Assembly: GCA_964632795.1 (NCBI GenBank)
Contig: CAZWEZ010000096.1
Location: 1 to 14,822 of the forward strand
Source of the DNA: CAZWEZ01 sp964632795
Lineage (GTDB): Bacteria; Pseudomonadota; Alphaproteobacteria; Rhodospirillales; 2-02-FULL-58-16
Direction of reading: 5' to 3'
Length of the DNA stretch: 14,822 bases
Part shown: positions 4,853 to 13,293 of the stretch, in pieces
Layout of the letters: the number at the start of each line of letters is the position of its first letter
Numbering within the stretch: the first letter of the stretch is position 1
Program-made: the position numbers and the translations under genes
The notes under the pieces: generated by a model
Databases searched by the model: none
What the model was told of the DNA's origin: nothing
Seen by the model: the letters and a program-made list of their open reading frames with translations, nothing else

Positions 4853-6307
4853 ATGGCCACATCGGCCTCGGAGATCAGGAAACTGGAAGAAGACGCCCGC
4901 CTTCTCGAGCCGGACTCGGCCGGGCGCCGGCGATTGGTCGAGCGGGTGGCCGCCCACGCCGACGCCTTCCTCGAGGAGCGGGCCCACTTCCCGGTCTTTT
5001 TCGGCCACGGGGACACCGCCCGGGCGCTTTACGACCACCCGATCGGCGAACGGGGCATCGGCATCGACGCCGCCCTGGAACTGCTCGCGAAGAACGTCGA
5101 GGGCACGGGCGTCAACGTCACTTCCGGGCGCCATCTGGGCTACGTGCCGGGCGGCGGCATCTTCCATTCGGCGCTCGGCGACTACCTGGCCGCCGTCACC
5201 AACCGCTTCGCCGGCTTCTTCACCACCAGCCCCGGCGCAGTGCGGATGGAGAACCTGCTGCTGCGGTGGATGGCCGGCGTCGTCGGCTATCCCGAATCGG
5301 CGGCCGGCAACCTGGCCTCCGGCGGCAGCATCTCCAACCTGACCGCCCTGGTCACGGCGCGCGACGAACATGGGATCGGGCCCCGGGAGGTGGAGCGCGC
5401 CGTGGTCTACATGACCGACCAGGCCCACCACTGCATCGACAAGGCGCTGCGCGTCGCCGGGCTGGGCGGCTGCGTGGTCCACCGGGTGGGGGTCGACGCC
5501 GGCTACCGGATGGACCCGGCGGCCCTCGATGAAGCGGTCGGCGCCGATGTCAAGGCCGGGCTGCGGCCGTGGCTGGTCGTCGCCACCGCGGGGACCACCA
5601 ACTCGGGCGCCGTCGATCCGTTGGCCGAAATCGGCCAAATCGCCGACCGCCACGGGTTGTGGCTCCACGCCGACGGCGCCTACGGCGCCCTGTTCGCCCT
5701 GTGCCCGGAGGGCCGCGCGGTCCTCGGCGGCCTGGAGGCCGCCGATTCGATGGTGCTGGACCCCCACAAGACGCTGTTCCTGCCCTACGGGATCGGCGCC
5801 GTGCTGCTCAGGGACGGCGGCAAGCTCCACCGGGCCTTCCGGGCCGAGGCCGACTACATGCGCGACGACCTGGGATCGATGGAGGAGTACTCGCCCTCGG
5901 ACATGTCGCCCGAGCTGACCAAGCATTTCCGCGCCCTCAGGATGTGGCTGCCCCTGCAACTGCTGGGTGTGGCTCCGTTCCGCGCCGCGCAGTCGGAGAA
6001 GATCCACCTGGCCCGCTATTTCCACGGCAAACTGGGGGAAATCGACGGCTTCGAGGTCGGCCCGGCGCCCGAGCTGTCGATCGCCACCTACCGCTACCTC
6101 CCCAAGCGCGGCGACGCCGACGACTTCAACCGACGCCTGGTCCGGGCGGTCCAGGACGACGGACGGATCTTCATCACCCCGACCCGGCTCGGCGGCGTCT
6201 TGGTGCTCCGCGCCGCCGTGGTCTCCTTCCGCACCCACCTCGACGAAATCGACGAGGCGCTGGAGGTCATTCCCGCCATGGCGCGCAAACTCGAGTCCGA
6301 AACCTGA
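4853..6307 (+). CDS. PLP-dependent group II amino-acid decarboxylase
   Basis: A 484-residue cytoplasmic enzyme of the aromatic-amino-acid/DOPA/glutamate decarboxylase fold, at the family's usual length (~470-500). The ATG at 4853 has an excellent GGAGGA five bases upstream; a longer frame from 4718 lacks this. Diagnostic parts are an N-terminal helical dimer arm, the NLASGGSISNLTAL cofactor-site stretch (~153-166), H192 in TDQAHHCIDKA (the ring-stacking His), TAGTTNSGAVDP (245-256), D273 in HADGAYGA, and the Schiff-base lysine K306 in DPHKTLF. The segment LTKHFRALRMW matches the conserved region after the catalytic loop. The family removes the alpha-carboxylate from an amino acid to give an amine; sequence alone does not fix the substrate, and some members act as aldehyde synthases. 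The next gene starts after one base, so the two are surely co-expressed and the exporter may handle the product. Confidence 0.9.
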   Translation: MATSASEIRKLEEDARLLEPDSAGRRRLVERVAAHADAFLEERAHFPVFFGHGDTARALYDHPIGERGIGIDAALELLAKNVEGTGVNVTSGRHLGYVPGGGIFHSALGDYLAAVTNRFAGFFTTSPGAVRMENLLLRWMAGVVGYPESAAGNLASGGSISNLTALVTARDEHGIGPREVERAVVYMTDQAHHCIDKALRVAGLGGCVVHRVGVDAGYRMDPAALDEAVGADVKAGLRPWLVVATAGTTNSGAVDPLAEIGQIADRHGLWLHADGAYGALFALCPEGRAVLGGLEAADSMVLDPHKTLFLPYGIGAVLLRDGGKLHRAFRAEADYMRDDLGSMEEYSPSDMSPELTKHFRALRMWLPLQLLGVAPFRAAQSEKIHLARYFHGKLGEIDGFEVGPAPELSIATYRYLPKRGDADDFNRRLVRAVQDDGRIFITPTRLGGVLVLRAAVVSFRTHLDEIDEALEVIPAMARKLESET

Positions 6308-6308
6308 G

Positions 6309-7214
6309 ATGGACGCGGTCTCGCTGATCCTCCTTATCGCCTGCGGCACGGTGTGGGGGGTGAGTTTCTCGCTGATCAAGGTCCTGGTCGGGTTCGGCGC
6401 CCACCCGCTGGCCCTGACCATGATCGCCGGGTTCCTCGGCGGCATCCTGCTCCTGGCCTGGTGCGCCATCCGCCGGCGGGGGATTCCGCTGAGCCGGGCG
6501 CATCTCGTTTTCTATGTCGTTGCCGGGATACTGGGGTCGGTCTTTCCCTCGGCGGCGCTCTACGGTTCGGCGCCCCATCTGCCGGCCGGCCTGCTGGCCA
6601 TCCTGACCGGCCTGTCGCCGCTGATGACCTATCTCCTCGTCCTGGCGATGCGGATCGAGGGCTTCAATCCCTACCGCTTCGGGGGACTGTTCCTGGGCCT
6701 GGCGGCGGTGTTCGTGATCGTCGTCCCCGCGGAGGGCCTGCCGGCCTCGGCTACCGTCGGCTGGGTGTTGGTCGCCATGGCGGCGGCCGCCAGCTACGCC
6801 TGCGAGGACGTCTATATCGCCCTCAACCGCCCCCGGTGGGGCGACTCGGCGGCCATCGTCTGCGGCATGATGTTCGCCTCCGGCGTGGTGCTGGTGCCGG
6901 TGGCGTGGGCGGGCGGCATGTGGGGACCGCTGATCGCCCGGTGGTCCGGAATCCTGCCGTGGGCGGTCGGCACCGCCGCCGTCAACGTCGTCTCCTACGT
7001 CCTGTTCCTGGAACTGATCCGCCGCGCGGGCCCGGTGTACGCGGCGCAAACGGCCTACGTGATCACCGCCACCGGCGTCGCCTGGGGCATGGTGCTGTTC
7101 GGCGAACGCCACAGCGTCTGGATCTGGAGCGCGGTGGCGATGCTGTTCGCCGGCCTGATCCTGGTCGGCCGCCACCAGCCGAAAGCAGGCCGCGTTCCGA
7201 ACGGCCAACCGTAA
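6309..7214 (+). CDS. DMT-superfamily EamA transporter
   Basis: A 301-residue inner-membrane protein with about ten hydrophobic segments in two EamA halves, the usual size for this family. The first segment (LILLIACGTVWGVSFSLIK) carries the GxxWGxxF-like start seen in EamA proteins, and the second half repeats the pattern around ATGVAWGMVLFGE (~253-265). Family members export amino acids, amines and other metabolites, driven by ion gradients. The ATG begins one base after the decarboxylase stop, inside its own operon, so translational coupling is likely. A sensible role is efflux of the decarboxylation product or traffic of its precursor. The specificity cannot be read from the sequence. It ends 21 bases from the convergent dehydrogenase. 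Confidence 0.88.
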   Translation: MDAVSLILLIACGTVWGVSFSLIKVLVGFGAHPLALTMIAGFLGGILLLAWCAIRRRGIPLSRAHLVFYVVAGILGSVFPSAALYGSAPHLPAGLLAILTGLSPLMTYLLVLAMRIEGFNPYRFGGLFLGLAAVFVIVVPAEGLPASATVGWVLVAMAAAASYACEDVYIALNRPRWGDSAAIVCGMMFASGVVLVPVAWAGGMWGPLIARWSGILPWAVGTAAVNVVSYVLFLELIRRAGPVYAAQTAYVITATGVAWGMVLFGERHSVWIWSAVAMLFAGLILVGRHQPKAGRVPNGQP

Positions 7215-7235
7215 CCGCCCGCCTCCACCTGTTTC

Positions 7236-8018
7236 TCAGACGTCCCAGCCGCCATCGACGGTGATCTTCTGGCCGCTGATGTTGCGGCTGTCGTCGCTGG
7301 CCAGGAACAGCACCGCGTTGGCCACGTCCTGGGGCGTGGTGACTCTCTTCAGCGCCATCTCCTTGACGTACTCGGCGTAGACCTCCTCGTGGGTCCAGCC
7401 CCGCGCCTTGGCCTTCTCGCGGCACAGCTTCTCCATCCGCGGCGTCTCGACGATGCCCGGCATGACGATGTTGACGTTGATGTTGTGCTCGCCGGCCTCC
7501 AGGGCAATCGTCCGGGTCAGGCCGCGCAGCGCCCACTTGGACGAGGAGTAGGCGGTCCGGAACTTGTAGCCGCGCAGCCCGGAGGAGCCGCCGATGTTGA
7601 CGATCTTGCCGTACTTCCGGGCGATCATGGTCGGCATCACGTGCTTGATCGGCAGGAAGGTGCCGATGATGTTGGAGGTGATGACGTAGGAGAAGTCATC
7701 GACCGTGATGTCCTGGACCGGGGTCTCGATGGGGCCGGTGACGCCGGCGACGTTGACCAGGATGTCGATGCGTCCGTCGAAGGCCTCCTTGGCCGCCTCG
7801 ACCATGGCCGCGACCTGGTCCTCCCGGGTCACGTCGCAGGCCACCACGTGGGCCTGGCGTCCGATCTCGCGGATCTGCCCGGCGACCTCGTCCAGCGCCC
7901 CGGTGTCGCGCGCGGCCAGCACCACGTCGGCGCCCTCGGCGGCCAGGGTGGTGGTGATCGCCGCCCCCATGCCCTTGGCGGCGCCGGTGACGATGGCCTT
8001 CCTGTTTTCGAGTTTCAT
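7236..8018 (-). CDS. Short-chain dehydrogenase/reductase (SDR), classical type
   Basis: A 260-residue cytoplasmic NAD(P)-dependent oxidoreductase of typical classical-SDR length. It shows TGAAKGMG (11-18) for cofactor binding, D62 in ACDVT, the NVAG stretch (89-92, a variant of NNAG), a catalytic Ser in NIGGSSG (141-147), and Y157-x3-K161 in YSSSK. PGIVETP (187-193) follows. Positions 35-38 (LAARD) lack the Asp at the strand-2 end typical of strict NAD use, and the Arg hints at NADP. The C-terminus ends with the SDR-type ITVDGGW. AGGAGG lies eight bases before the ATG. It is divergent from the mttB-like gene across a 226-bp region holding several palindromes, so it may act on a product of that pathway. 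The substrate is unknown. Confidence 0.92.
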   Translation of the reverse strand: MKLENRKAIVTGAAKGMGAAITTTLAAEGADVVLAARDTGALDEVAGQIREIGRQAHVVACDVTREDQVAAMVEAAKEAFDGRIDILVNVAGVTGPIETPVQDITVDDFSYVITSNIIGTFLPIKHVMPTMIARKYGKIVNIGGSSGLRGYKFRTAYSSSKWALRGLTRTIALEAGEHNINVNIVMPGIVETPRMEKLCREKAKARGWTHEEVYAEYVKEMALKRVTTPQDVANAVLFLASDDSRNISGQKITVDGGWDV

Positions 8019-8039
8019 CCGCTGTCCTCCTGGTCTGCT

Positions 8040-8085
8040 AGGGCGTATCAGGATTGAATGGAATCATTTAATCATGATACGCCCT
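8040..8085. repeat. 46-bp near-perfect palindrome (21-bp arms)
   Basis: Outer arms AGGGCGTATCA (8040-8050) and TGATACGCCCT (8075-8085) are exact complements. Inner arms GATTGAATG (8052-8060) and CATTTAATC (8065-8073) pair with one G-T. The whole is a 21-bp stem with a single mismatch around a 4-base GAAT loop. It is AT-rich inside a GC-rich region. It resembles a small dispersed palindromic element or a strong regulatory hairpin. It lies in the leader/promoter region of the dehydrogenase, 22 bases before its ATG. Confidence 0.75.
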
Positions 8086-8139
8086 GATTGCGGCGAAAGC
8101 CGCAATCCGCCGCGTCAGCGGGCGTAAGCCTGCGTGGCG
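8086..8139. other. Two further hairpins with GNRA-type tetraloops
   Basis: GATTGCGGC-GAAA-GCCGCAATC (8086-8107) is a perfect 9-bp stem directly abutting the 46-bp palindrome. Next, from 8108, comes a longer imperfect stem: CGCC (8108-8111) pairs with GGCG (8136-8139), and its tip is GGC-GTAA-GCC (8121-8130). Both loops are GNRA type when read as plus-strand RNA. The array looks structured rather than coding. Its function is unknown. The remaining ~100 bases before the ATG at 8245 hold a GAACCGGTTC palindrome (8193-8202) and no clear promoter. Confidence 0.5.
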
Positions 8140-8244
8140 TTTGGGCGACACCGACGTGCGGGCCATCTGGGCGATTACCCCGCCCTCGTTCTGAACCGGT
8201 TCGCTCGACACCAGGCACAATAAGGCAGGAAGCGAGAAACGGTC

Positions 8245-9702
8245 ATGAAAGGTTTCACCGGAAAGCTGGTCGGTTCCAACTACCCGATCACCGAGGAGGA
8301 GTGCGGGCGAGTCCACGCCGCCGCGCTACGTGTGCTCTCGGAGGGCGGCATGCGGTGCGACGACGCACGCGCGGCGAGGATGTTCGAGGCCGCCGGCTGC
8401 ACCATCGAGAGCGGCGGGGAGCTGATCAAGTTCCCCGAGAAGGTGATCATGGACGCCCTCGCCCGATGCCCGTCCACCTTCACCGTCCACGGCCGCAACG
8501 ACCCCTCTCTCGACTGTTCGATCGGCAGCGGCGAGTTCCACTGCGCCACCGTTTCGGGCCGCTACATCGATGACTTCCGGACCGGCGAGCGGCGCCAGGC
8601 GACCCGCAAGGACGCCATCGAAGGCTGCCTGATCGCCGAATCTCTGGACAACGTCCACGGGCTGTATAAGCCGGTGATGTGGCTGTACGACGAGCCCAAG
8701 ATCTGCAATTCTCAGATCCTGGTCGGCGAGTGGATGAAGAACTCCAACAAGACCGCGACCTGGGTCTACAACACCGGCGCCGAGCACGAGATTCCCGACC
8801 TGGTCAAGCTGTGGCGGATCGCCGCGGGTGGCGAACAGGCGCTCAAGGACAAGCCCCACCTGATCGGCCACGTCATCGCCAACCCGCCCCGGGTCATCGA
8901 CGTCAATTACACCAGCTGGCTGATCGGCTTCTGCGACGCCGGCATCCCGCTGTCGATCGAAAGCGCGCTGATGGGCGGGGCGACCGGTCCGGCGACGCTG
9001 GCCGGGATGCTGGTCCAGGCGCTGGCCGAGACCCTGGCCCTGGTGGTCCAGGCCCAGTCCCATAAGCCGGGCCATCCGCTGAGCTTCTGCTCGTTCAACC
9101 CGGCGATGGACATGCGCAGCGGGCTGTGGTCCTTCGGCAACCCCGAGTACGGCACCGTCGGCGCCGGGCTGTCGGCGATGGCCCGCCACTACGGGGTGCC
9201 GTGCACCGCCTTCGGCATCTGCGATTCCTGCGTTACCGACCAGCAGACGGCCTACGAGAAGGCGCTCAAGATGTACACCTACGCGCTGAGCGGCATCGAC
9301 TACACCTGGGACATCGGCGGCATGGCCGGCTTCAATTTCGTGACCTGGCCGGAGATGGTGCTGGAGAACGAGATCGCCGCCTTCATCGGCCACTACCTGA
9401 AGGGCATCGTGATCGACGACGAGCGGCTGGCGGTCGACGAGATCCTCAAGGTCGGGCCGCTTCCGGGCAGCTACCTCAAGGAACGCCACACCCGGGACTG
9501 GTACCGCAAGGAGTTCTTTATCCCCGAGCTCAGCAACCGGGACTTCTTCGAGACCTGGGAGCGCGGGCATACCGAGTTGCAGGACAAGGCCAAGGAGAAG
9601 GCGGCCAAGATCCTGGAGACCGCCGAATCCCCGGTGGCCCCCGAAATCCGCCAGGAAATCGACGATTACCTGGACTTCGTCGTCAAGCGCGACGTCGGCT
9701 GA
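8245..9702 (+). CDS. MttB-family (non-pyrrolysine) corrinoid-dependent methyltransferase
   Basis: A 485-residue protein of the trimethylamine methyltransferase superfamily, close to the usual ~480-500. The frame contains no in-frame amber codon, so this is a non-pyrrolysine member like glycine-betaine methyltransferase MtgB rather than true MttB. Recognisable stretches are the N-terminal helical region (ITEEECGRVHAAALRVL), ALMGGATGPATLAGMLVQALAE (~241-262) lining the barrel, CDSCVTDQQTAYEK (326-339), and the C-terminal WYRKEF...FETWERG helices. These enzymes move a methyl group from a quaternary or tertiary amine to Co(I) of a partner corrinoid protein. The partner is the next gene, 16 bases downstream. 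The substrate is unknown: betaines, carnitine, choline-like compounds and trimethylamine are all possible. The ATG has only a distant AGGAAG site (~14 bases upstream). Confidence 0.92.
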   Translation: MKGFTGKLVGSNYPITEEECGRVHAAALRVLSEGGMRCDDARAARMFEAAGCTIESGGELIKFPEKVIMDALARCPSTFTVHGRNDPSLDCSIGSGEFHCATVSGRYIDDFRTGERRQATRKDAIEGCLIAESLDNVHGLYKPVMWLYDEPKICNSQILVGEWMKNSNKTATWVYNTGAEHEIPDLVKLWRIAAGGEQALKDKPHLIGHVIANPPRVIDVNYTSWLIGFCDAGIPLSIESALMGGATGPATLAGMLVQALAETLALVVQAQSHKPGHPLSFCSFNPAMDMRSGLWSFGNPEYGTVGAGLSAMARHYGVPCTAFGICDSCVTDQQTAYEKALKMYTYALSGIDYTWDIGGMAGFNFVTWPEMVLENEIAAFIGHYLKGIVIDDERLAVDEILKVGPLPGSYLKERHTRDWYRKEFFIPELSNRDFFETWERGHTELQDKAKEKAAKILETAESPVAPEIRQEIDDYLDFVVKRDVG

Positions 9703-9718
9703 CAGGAGACCGTGAACG

Positions 9719-10402
9719 ATGGCTATCAAGATAGACGACGCGTACTACGAGAAGCTGGCCGAGACCGTGATCGACGGCGAAACGGATGAGTGCATCCGCC
9801 TGATCACCGAGGGCCTCGAGGCCGGCATGGACCCGCTGGAGGCGGTCAACAAGGGCCTCGGCAAGGGCGTCTCCCAGGTCGGCGCGGACTTCGGCGCCCA
9901 GGTCGTGTTCCTGCCCGAGCTGACCATGGCCGCCGAGGTGATGAAGGTGGGCGTGGCGCTGCTCGACGAGGAGATCAAGGCCTCGGGCGCCAAGCGGATG
10001 TCGCCGGGCAAGATGGTGATCGGCACCATCGAGGGCGACATCCACGACATCGGCAAGTCGGTGGTCGCCGCGGTGCTCCAGGCCAACGGCTACGACGTCA
10101 TCGACCTCGGCACCGACGTCAAGATCGCCGACTTCGTCAAGGCGGTCGAGGACAACACGCCCGACGTGCTCGGCATCTCGACCCTGCTCACCCTGCCCTT
10201 GATGAAGATGGGCGAGGTGATCGCCGAGTTGGGCGCCGCCCAGTTGCGCGACAAGGTCAAGGTGATCGTCGGCGGCTGTCCGGTGACCCAGGAGTTCGCC
10301 GACGAGATCGGCGCCGACGCGGTGGGCTTCGACGCCCAGGACGCGGTGCTCAAGGTCGACGCCCTGCTCGGCGTCAACCGCCCCGCCCGCGGCGCCGCCT
10401 GA
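9719..10402 (+). CDS. MttC-type cobalamin-binding corrinoid protein
   Basis: A 227-residue protein of normal size for methyltransferase corrinoid subunits. Residues 1-~95 form the helical cap domain (VFLPELTMAAEVM, 63-75). The Rossmann-like B12 domain follows, with the base-off/His-on motif D107-x-H109-x-x-G112 (EGDIHDIGKS), STL (154-156) as the SxL site and GG (185-186) in VIVGGCPV. H109 would ligate cobalt. It accepts a methyl from the MttB homologue and passes it to a second methyltransferase acting on tetrahydrofolate (or another acceptor), which is not in this window. The gene is 16 bases after the mttB-like stop, with an AGGAGA ribosome site, so the two form one operon ending at a strong terminator. 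A corrinoid reactivase (RamA or RACo type) is also not seen here. Confidence 0.94.
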   Translation: MAIKIDDAYYEKLAETVIDGETDECIRLITEGLEAGMDPLEAVNKGLGKGVSQVGADFGAQVVFLPELTMAAEVMKVGVALLDEEIKASGAKRMSPGKMVIGTIEGDIHDIGKSVVAAVLQANGYDVIDLGTDVKIADFVKAVEDNTPDVLGISTLLTLPLMKMGEVIAELGAAQLRDKVKVIVGGCPVTQEFADEIGADAVGFDAQDAVLKVDALLGVNRPARGAA

Positions 10403-10416
10403 GGTTTCAACCCCCC

Positions 10417-10445
10417 AAAAAAAGGGCCCCCTCGGGGGCCCTTTT
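10417..10445. terminator. Strong two-way intrinsic terminator
   Basis: GGGCCCCC (10424-10431), loop TC, GGGGGCCC (10434-10441), followed on the plus strand by TTTT and preceded by seven As that form the T run on the minus strand. The A/T flanks pair too, extending the stem. It serves the mttB-mttC operon from the left and fhs from the right. Confidence 0.92.
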
Positions 10446-10466
10446 CGGGGAATCCTCAGGCGCGGG

Positions 10467-12182
10467 TTAGAACAGACCCGCGATCCGGCCATCGTTGTCG
10501 ATGTAGATGTTGTTGGCGGCCGGCACCCGGGGAAGCCCCGGCATGGTCATGATGTCGCCGCACACGGCGACCAGGAACTCGGCGCCCCCGCACAGCCTCA
10601 CCTCGCGCACCGGGACCGTGAAGCCGCTGGGCGCCCCCTTGAGCGTCGGGTCGGCGGACAGGCTGTACTGGGTCTTGGCCATGCACACCGGGAAGTGGCC
10701 GTAGTCCTTGTTCAGATCGTCGATCTGGGTGCGGACCTTCTTGTCGGCGATGACCTCGTCGGCTCCGTAGATCTCGCATGCGACGGTGCGGATCTTGTCC
10801 CACAGGGGCATGTCGTCGGGGTAGATCGGCTTGAAGTCGGCGCCGCCCTTGTCGATCTCGGCGACCACCGCCTCGGCCAGCTCGAGGGCGCCGTGGCCGC
10901 CGGCCGCCCAGTGGTCGGACTCGGCCACCGGCACCCCCATCTCGGCGCACTTGTCCAATACCATCGTGACCTCGGCCTCGGTGTCGGCGGTGAACTTGTT
11001 GACCGCGACCAGCGGCGGGACGTTGTACTTGCGCATGTTCTCGACGTGGCGCTGGAGGTTGCCCAGCCCCTCTTCGAGGGCCTTCAGGTTCTCCCTTTTG
11101 AGGTCGTCCTTGGCCACCCCGCCATGCATCTTGAGGGCCCGGATGGTGGCCACGATGACCACCAGTTCGGGCCTCAGGCCGCCCTTGCGGCACTTGATGT
11201 CGAGGAACTTCTCGGCCCCCAGGTCGGCCCCGAAGCCGGCCTCGGTGACCATGTAGTCGCACATCTTGAGCGCCGCCTTGGTGGCGATCAGCGAGTTGCA
11301 GCCGTGGGCGATGTTGGCGAACGGTCCGCCGTGGATGATCGCCGGGTTGTTCTCCAGGGTCTGCACGAAGTTGGGCTTCATGGCGTCCTTGAGCAGCGCC
11401 GACATCGCCCCGTGGGCCTTGATATCCATGGCGGTCACCGGGGCCCGGTCCCGGGTGTAGCCGACGATGGTGTTGCCGAGGCGGCGCTGGAGGTCCTCGA
11501 GGTCTTCGGACAGGCACAGGATGGCCATGATCTCGGAGGCCACCGTGATGTCGAACCCGCCCTCGCGCGCAAAGCCGTTGGTGATGCCGCCCAGCGAGGT
11601 GGCGATGGTGCGCAGCGAGCGGTCGTTCATGTCGACGGCGCGGCGCCAGGTGATGCGGCGGTTATCCAGCAGCGGCTCGTGGCCCCAGTAGACGTGGTTG
11701 TCGACCATCGCCGCCAGCAGGTTGTTGGCCGCCCCGATGGCGTGGAAGTCGCCGGTGAAGTGGAGGTTGATGTCCTCCATCGGCACCACCTGGGCGTAGC
11801 CGCCGCCCGCGGCGCCGCCCTTCATGCCGAAACACGGACCCAGGCTGGGCTCGCGCAGCGCCATCAGGGTCTTCTTGCCGAGGATGTTGAGGGCGTCGGT
11901 CAGACCCACCGAGGTCGTCGTCTTGCCTTCGCCGGCGGTGGTCGGGGTCACCGCCGTGACCAGGATCAGCTTGCCGTCGGGCTTGTCCCGCAGCGACTTG
12001 ATGTAGTCGAGCGAAAGCTTGGCCTTGTAGTGGCCGTAGGGCTCCAGGTGCTCGAGGCCGATGCCGACCTTGTCGGCCACCACGTCGAGGATGGGCCGCA
12101 TGGTCGAGGCTTGTGAAATCTCGATGTCGCTTTTGGGATTGGCATGCTGTTCGGCGGCGGATTTCGCGATCGCTTGGTCCAT
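10467..12182 (-). CDS. fhs: Formate-tetrahydrofolate ligase
   Basis: A 571-residue cytoplasmic enzyme that makes 10-formyl-tetrahydrofolate from formate, ATP and tetrahydrofolate, or runs in reverse in C1 oxidation. It is slightly longer than the usual ~555-560 because of a ~17-residue N-terminal extension before KSDIEIS. The AAGGAG nine bases before the ATG at 12182 supports that longer start. Diagnostic motifs are GEGKTTT (84-90, nucleotide loop), EPSLGPCFGMKGGAAGGG (111-128), HTGDFHAI-like region (141-150), and VTEAGFGADLGAEKF (312-326). It converges on the mttB-mttC operon across the shared terminator and follows the transporter operon on the same strand. Methyl groups released from amines enter tetrahydrofolate and need Fhs or related enzymes, so the location makes sense. 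Its role here is inference from context. Confidence 0.97.
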   Translation of the reverse strand: MDQAIAKSAAEQHANPKSDIEISQASTMRPILDVVADKVGIGLEHLEPYGHYKAKLSLDYIKSLRDKPDGKLILVTAVTPTTAGEGKTTTSVGLTDALNILGKKTLMALREPSLGPCFGMKGGAAGGGYAQVVPMEDINLHFTGDFHAIGAANNLLAAMVDNHVYWGHEPLLDNRRITWRRAVDMNDRSLRTIATSLGGITNGFAREGGFDITVASEIMAILCLSEDLEDLQRRLGNTIVGYTRDRAPVTAMDIKAHGAMSALLKDAMKPNFVQTLENNPAIIHGGPFANIAHGCNSLIATKAALKMCDYMVTEAGFGADLGAEKFLDIKCRKGGLRPELVVIVATIRALKMHGGVAKDDLKRENLKALEEGLGNLQRHVENMRKYNVPPLVAVNKFTADTEAEVTMVLDKCAEMGVPVAESDHWAAGGHGALELAEAVVAEIDKGGADFKPIYPDDMPLWDKIRTVACEIYGADEVIADKKVRTQIDDLNKDYGHFPVCMAKTQYSLSADPTLKGAPSGFTVPVREVRLCGGAEFLVAVCGDIMTMPGLPRVPAANNIYIDNDGRIAGLF

Positions 12183-12277
12183 TGCTTTTTTCTCCTTGAC
12201 GGACAGGGTCTTGGCCCGCTCACGGGATCGCCGGGGAGGGATACCGCAGCGCCATACAATAGTCCCGAAAACGGCGC

Positions 12278-12306
12278 ATATTTTCCCTGTAACGACGGAA
12301 ATTCAA
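12278..12306 (-). promoter_or_regulatory. Weak candidate promoter upstream of fhs
   Basis: On the minus strand TTGAAT (12306-12301) could be a -35 and AAATAT (12283-12278) a poor -10 with 17 bases between. It sits in the only AT-rich part of the 256-bp gap between fhs and the permease gene. No terminator with a T run was found after the permease stop, so fhs could also be reached by read-through. Confidence 0.25.
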
Positions 12307-12438
12307 CTATAACCGATGTAACAGGCCCCGAACCGCCCCCCAATCCGGAATAATACCAAGGGGCACTGATAATGGCCCACCTCGGCACACGGCCCTTCCT
12401 CCAGGTCTGTTCACGGGTGGGGATCTCGGAAATGCGTC

Positions 12439-13290
12439 TTATGTCAGGCGGATGCCGCGCATCCGTTCGTTGCGCCGGCGCAGCATCTCGACCGCGGTCA
12501 GCAGCAGGATCGATATCAACACCAGGATCGTCGCCACCGCCAGGATGGTGGGGCTGATCTGCTCGCGGATGCCGGCCCACATCTGGCGGGGGATGGTGCG
12601 CTGCTCGAAACCGGCCATGAAGAACACCACCACCACCTCGTCGAACGAGGTCACGAAGGCGAACAGCGCGCCCGAGATCATCCCCGGCAGGACCAGCGGC
12701 ATGGTCACCTTGAAGAAGGTGTTGGTCGGCGGCGAGCCGAGGCTGGCGGCGCTTTGGGTCAGGCTCTGGTCGAAACCGATCAGGGTCGCGGTCACGGTGA
12801 TCACCACGAACGGCGTGCCCAGCGCGGCGTGGGCGAGGATCAGCCCGGGCAGGGTCTGGGCCAGGCCGACCTTCGAGTAGAAGAAGAACATGCCGGCCGC
12901 CGAGATGATGATCGGCACGATCATCGGTGAAATGAGAATCCCCATGATGGCGGTGCGGCAGGGCATGAGCGATTGGCTCAGGCCCAGCGCCGCCACGGTG
13001 CCCAGCGTGGTCGCCAGGAACGTCGCGAACACCGCGACGACGATGCTGTTCTTCGCCGATTCCAGCCATTGCCTGTTGTCGATGATGTCATTGTACCAGC
13101 GCAGCGAAAAGGCCTCCGGGTCGAAGGCCAGCATCGCCTTGGTGAAGGTGAAATACGGCTCGGCGTTGAACGACAGCGGAAAGATCACCAGCAGGGGAGC
13201 GATCAGGAACACGAACACCAGGCCGCAGTACGTGCGAAAGCCATAGTGCCAGGCATGGCCCAGAGGTCCGACATAGGGTGGTAACGCCAT
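12439..13290 (-). CDS. ABC transporter permease, PotC-like
   Basis: A 283-residue inner-membrane permease with about six hydrophobic segments (first at ~21-40). The EAA-loop motif QSAASLGSPPTNTFFKVTMP (179-198) contacts the ATPase. This is the polyamine/Fe/opine-type permease group. The ATG at 13290 lies three bases after the stop of the upstream permease, with the ribosome site overlapping that stop, so the two genes are translationally coupled. It pairs with the 13294-14571 permease to form the membrane channel. The substrate class (putrescine/spermidine, or other amines) is inferred from family and neighbours. Confidence 0.93.
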   Translation of the reverse strand: MALPPYVGPLGHAWHYGFRTYCGLVFVFLIAPLLVIFPLSFNAEPYFTFTKAMLAFDPEAFSLRWYNDIIDNRQWLESAKNSIVVAVFATFLATTLGTVAALGLSQSLMPCRTAIMGILISPMIVPIIISAAGMFFFYSKVGLAQTLPGLILAHAALGTPFVVITVTATLIGFDQSLTQSAASLGSPPTNTFFKVTMPLVLPGMISGALFAFVTSFDEVVVVFFMAGFEQRTIPRQMWAGIREQISPTILAVATILVLISILLLTAVEMLRRRNERMRGIRLT

Positions 13291-13293
13291 TCC

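Noticed and set aside
4646..6469. A 607-codon open frame on the minus strand opposite the decarboxylase
   Set aside because: It is the GC-rich shadow of a gene with clear PLP-enzyme motifs; its protein is rich in Gln, Asp, His and Gly with no domain.
8245..9702. A pyrrolysine-containing MttB
   Set aside because: No in-frame TAG interrupts the gene, so it is a non-pyrrolysine homologue; no pyl genes are present.
8326..9729. A 467-codon minus-strand frame opposite the mttB-like gene
   Set aside because: Antisense shadow with low-complexity Asp/Gly/Val/Gln composition and no ribosome site.
10695..12116. A 473-codon plus-strand frame opposite fhs
   Set aside because: Antisense shadow; the minus strand has the unmistakable Fhs sequence.
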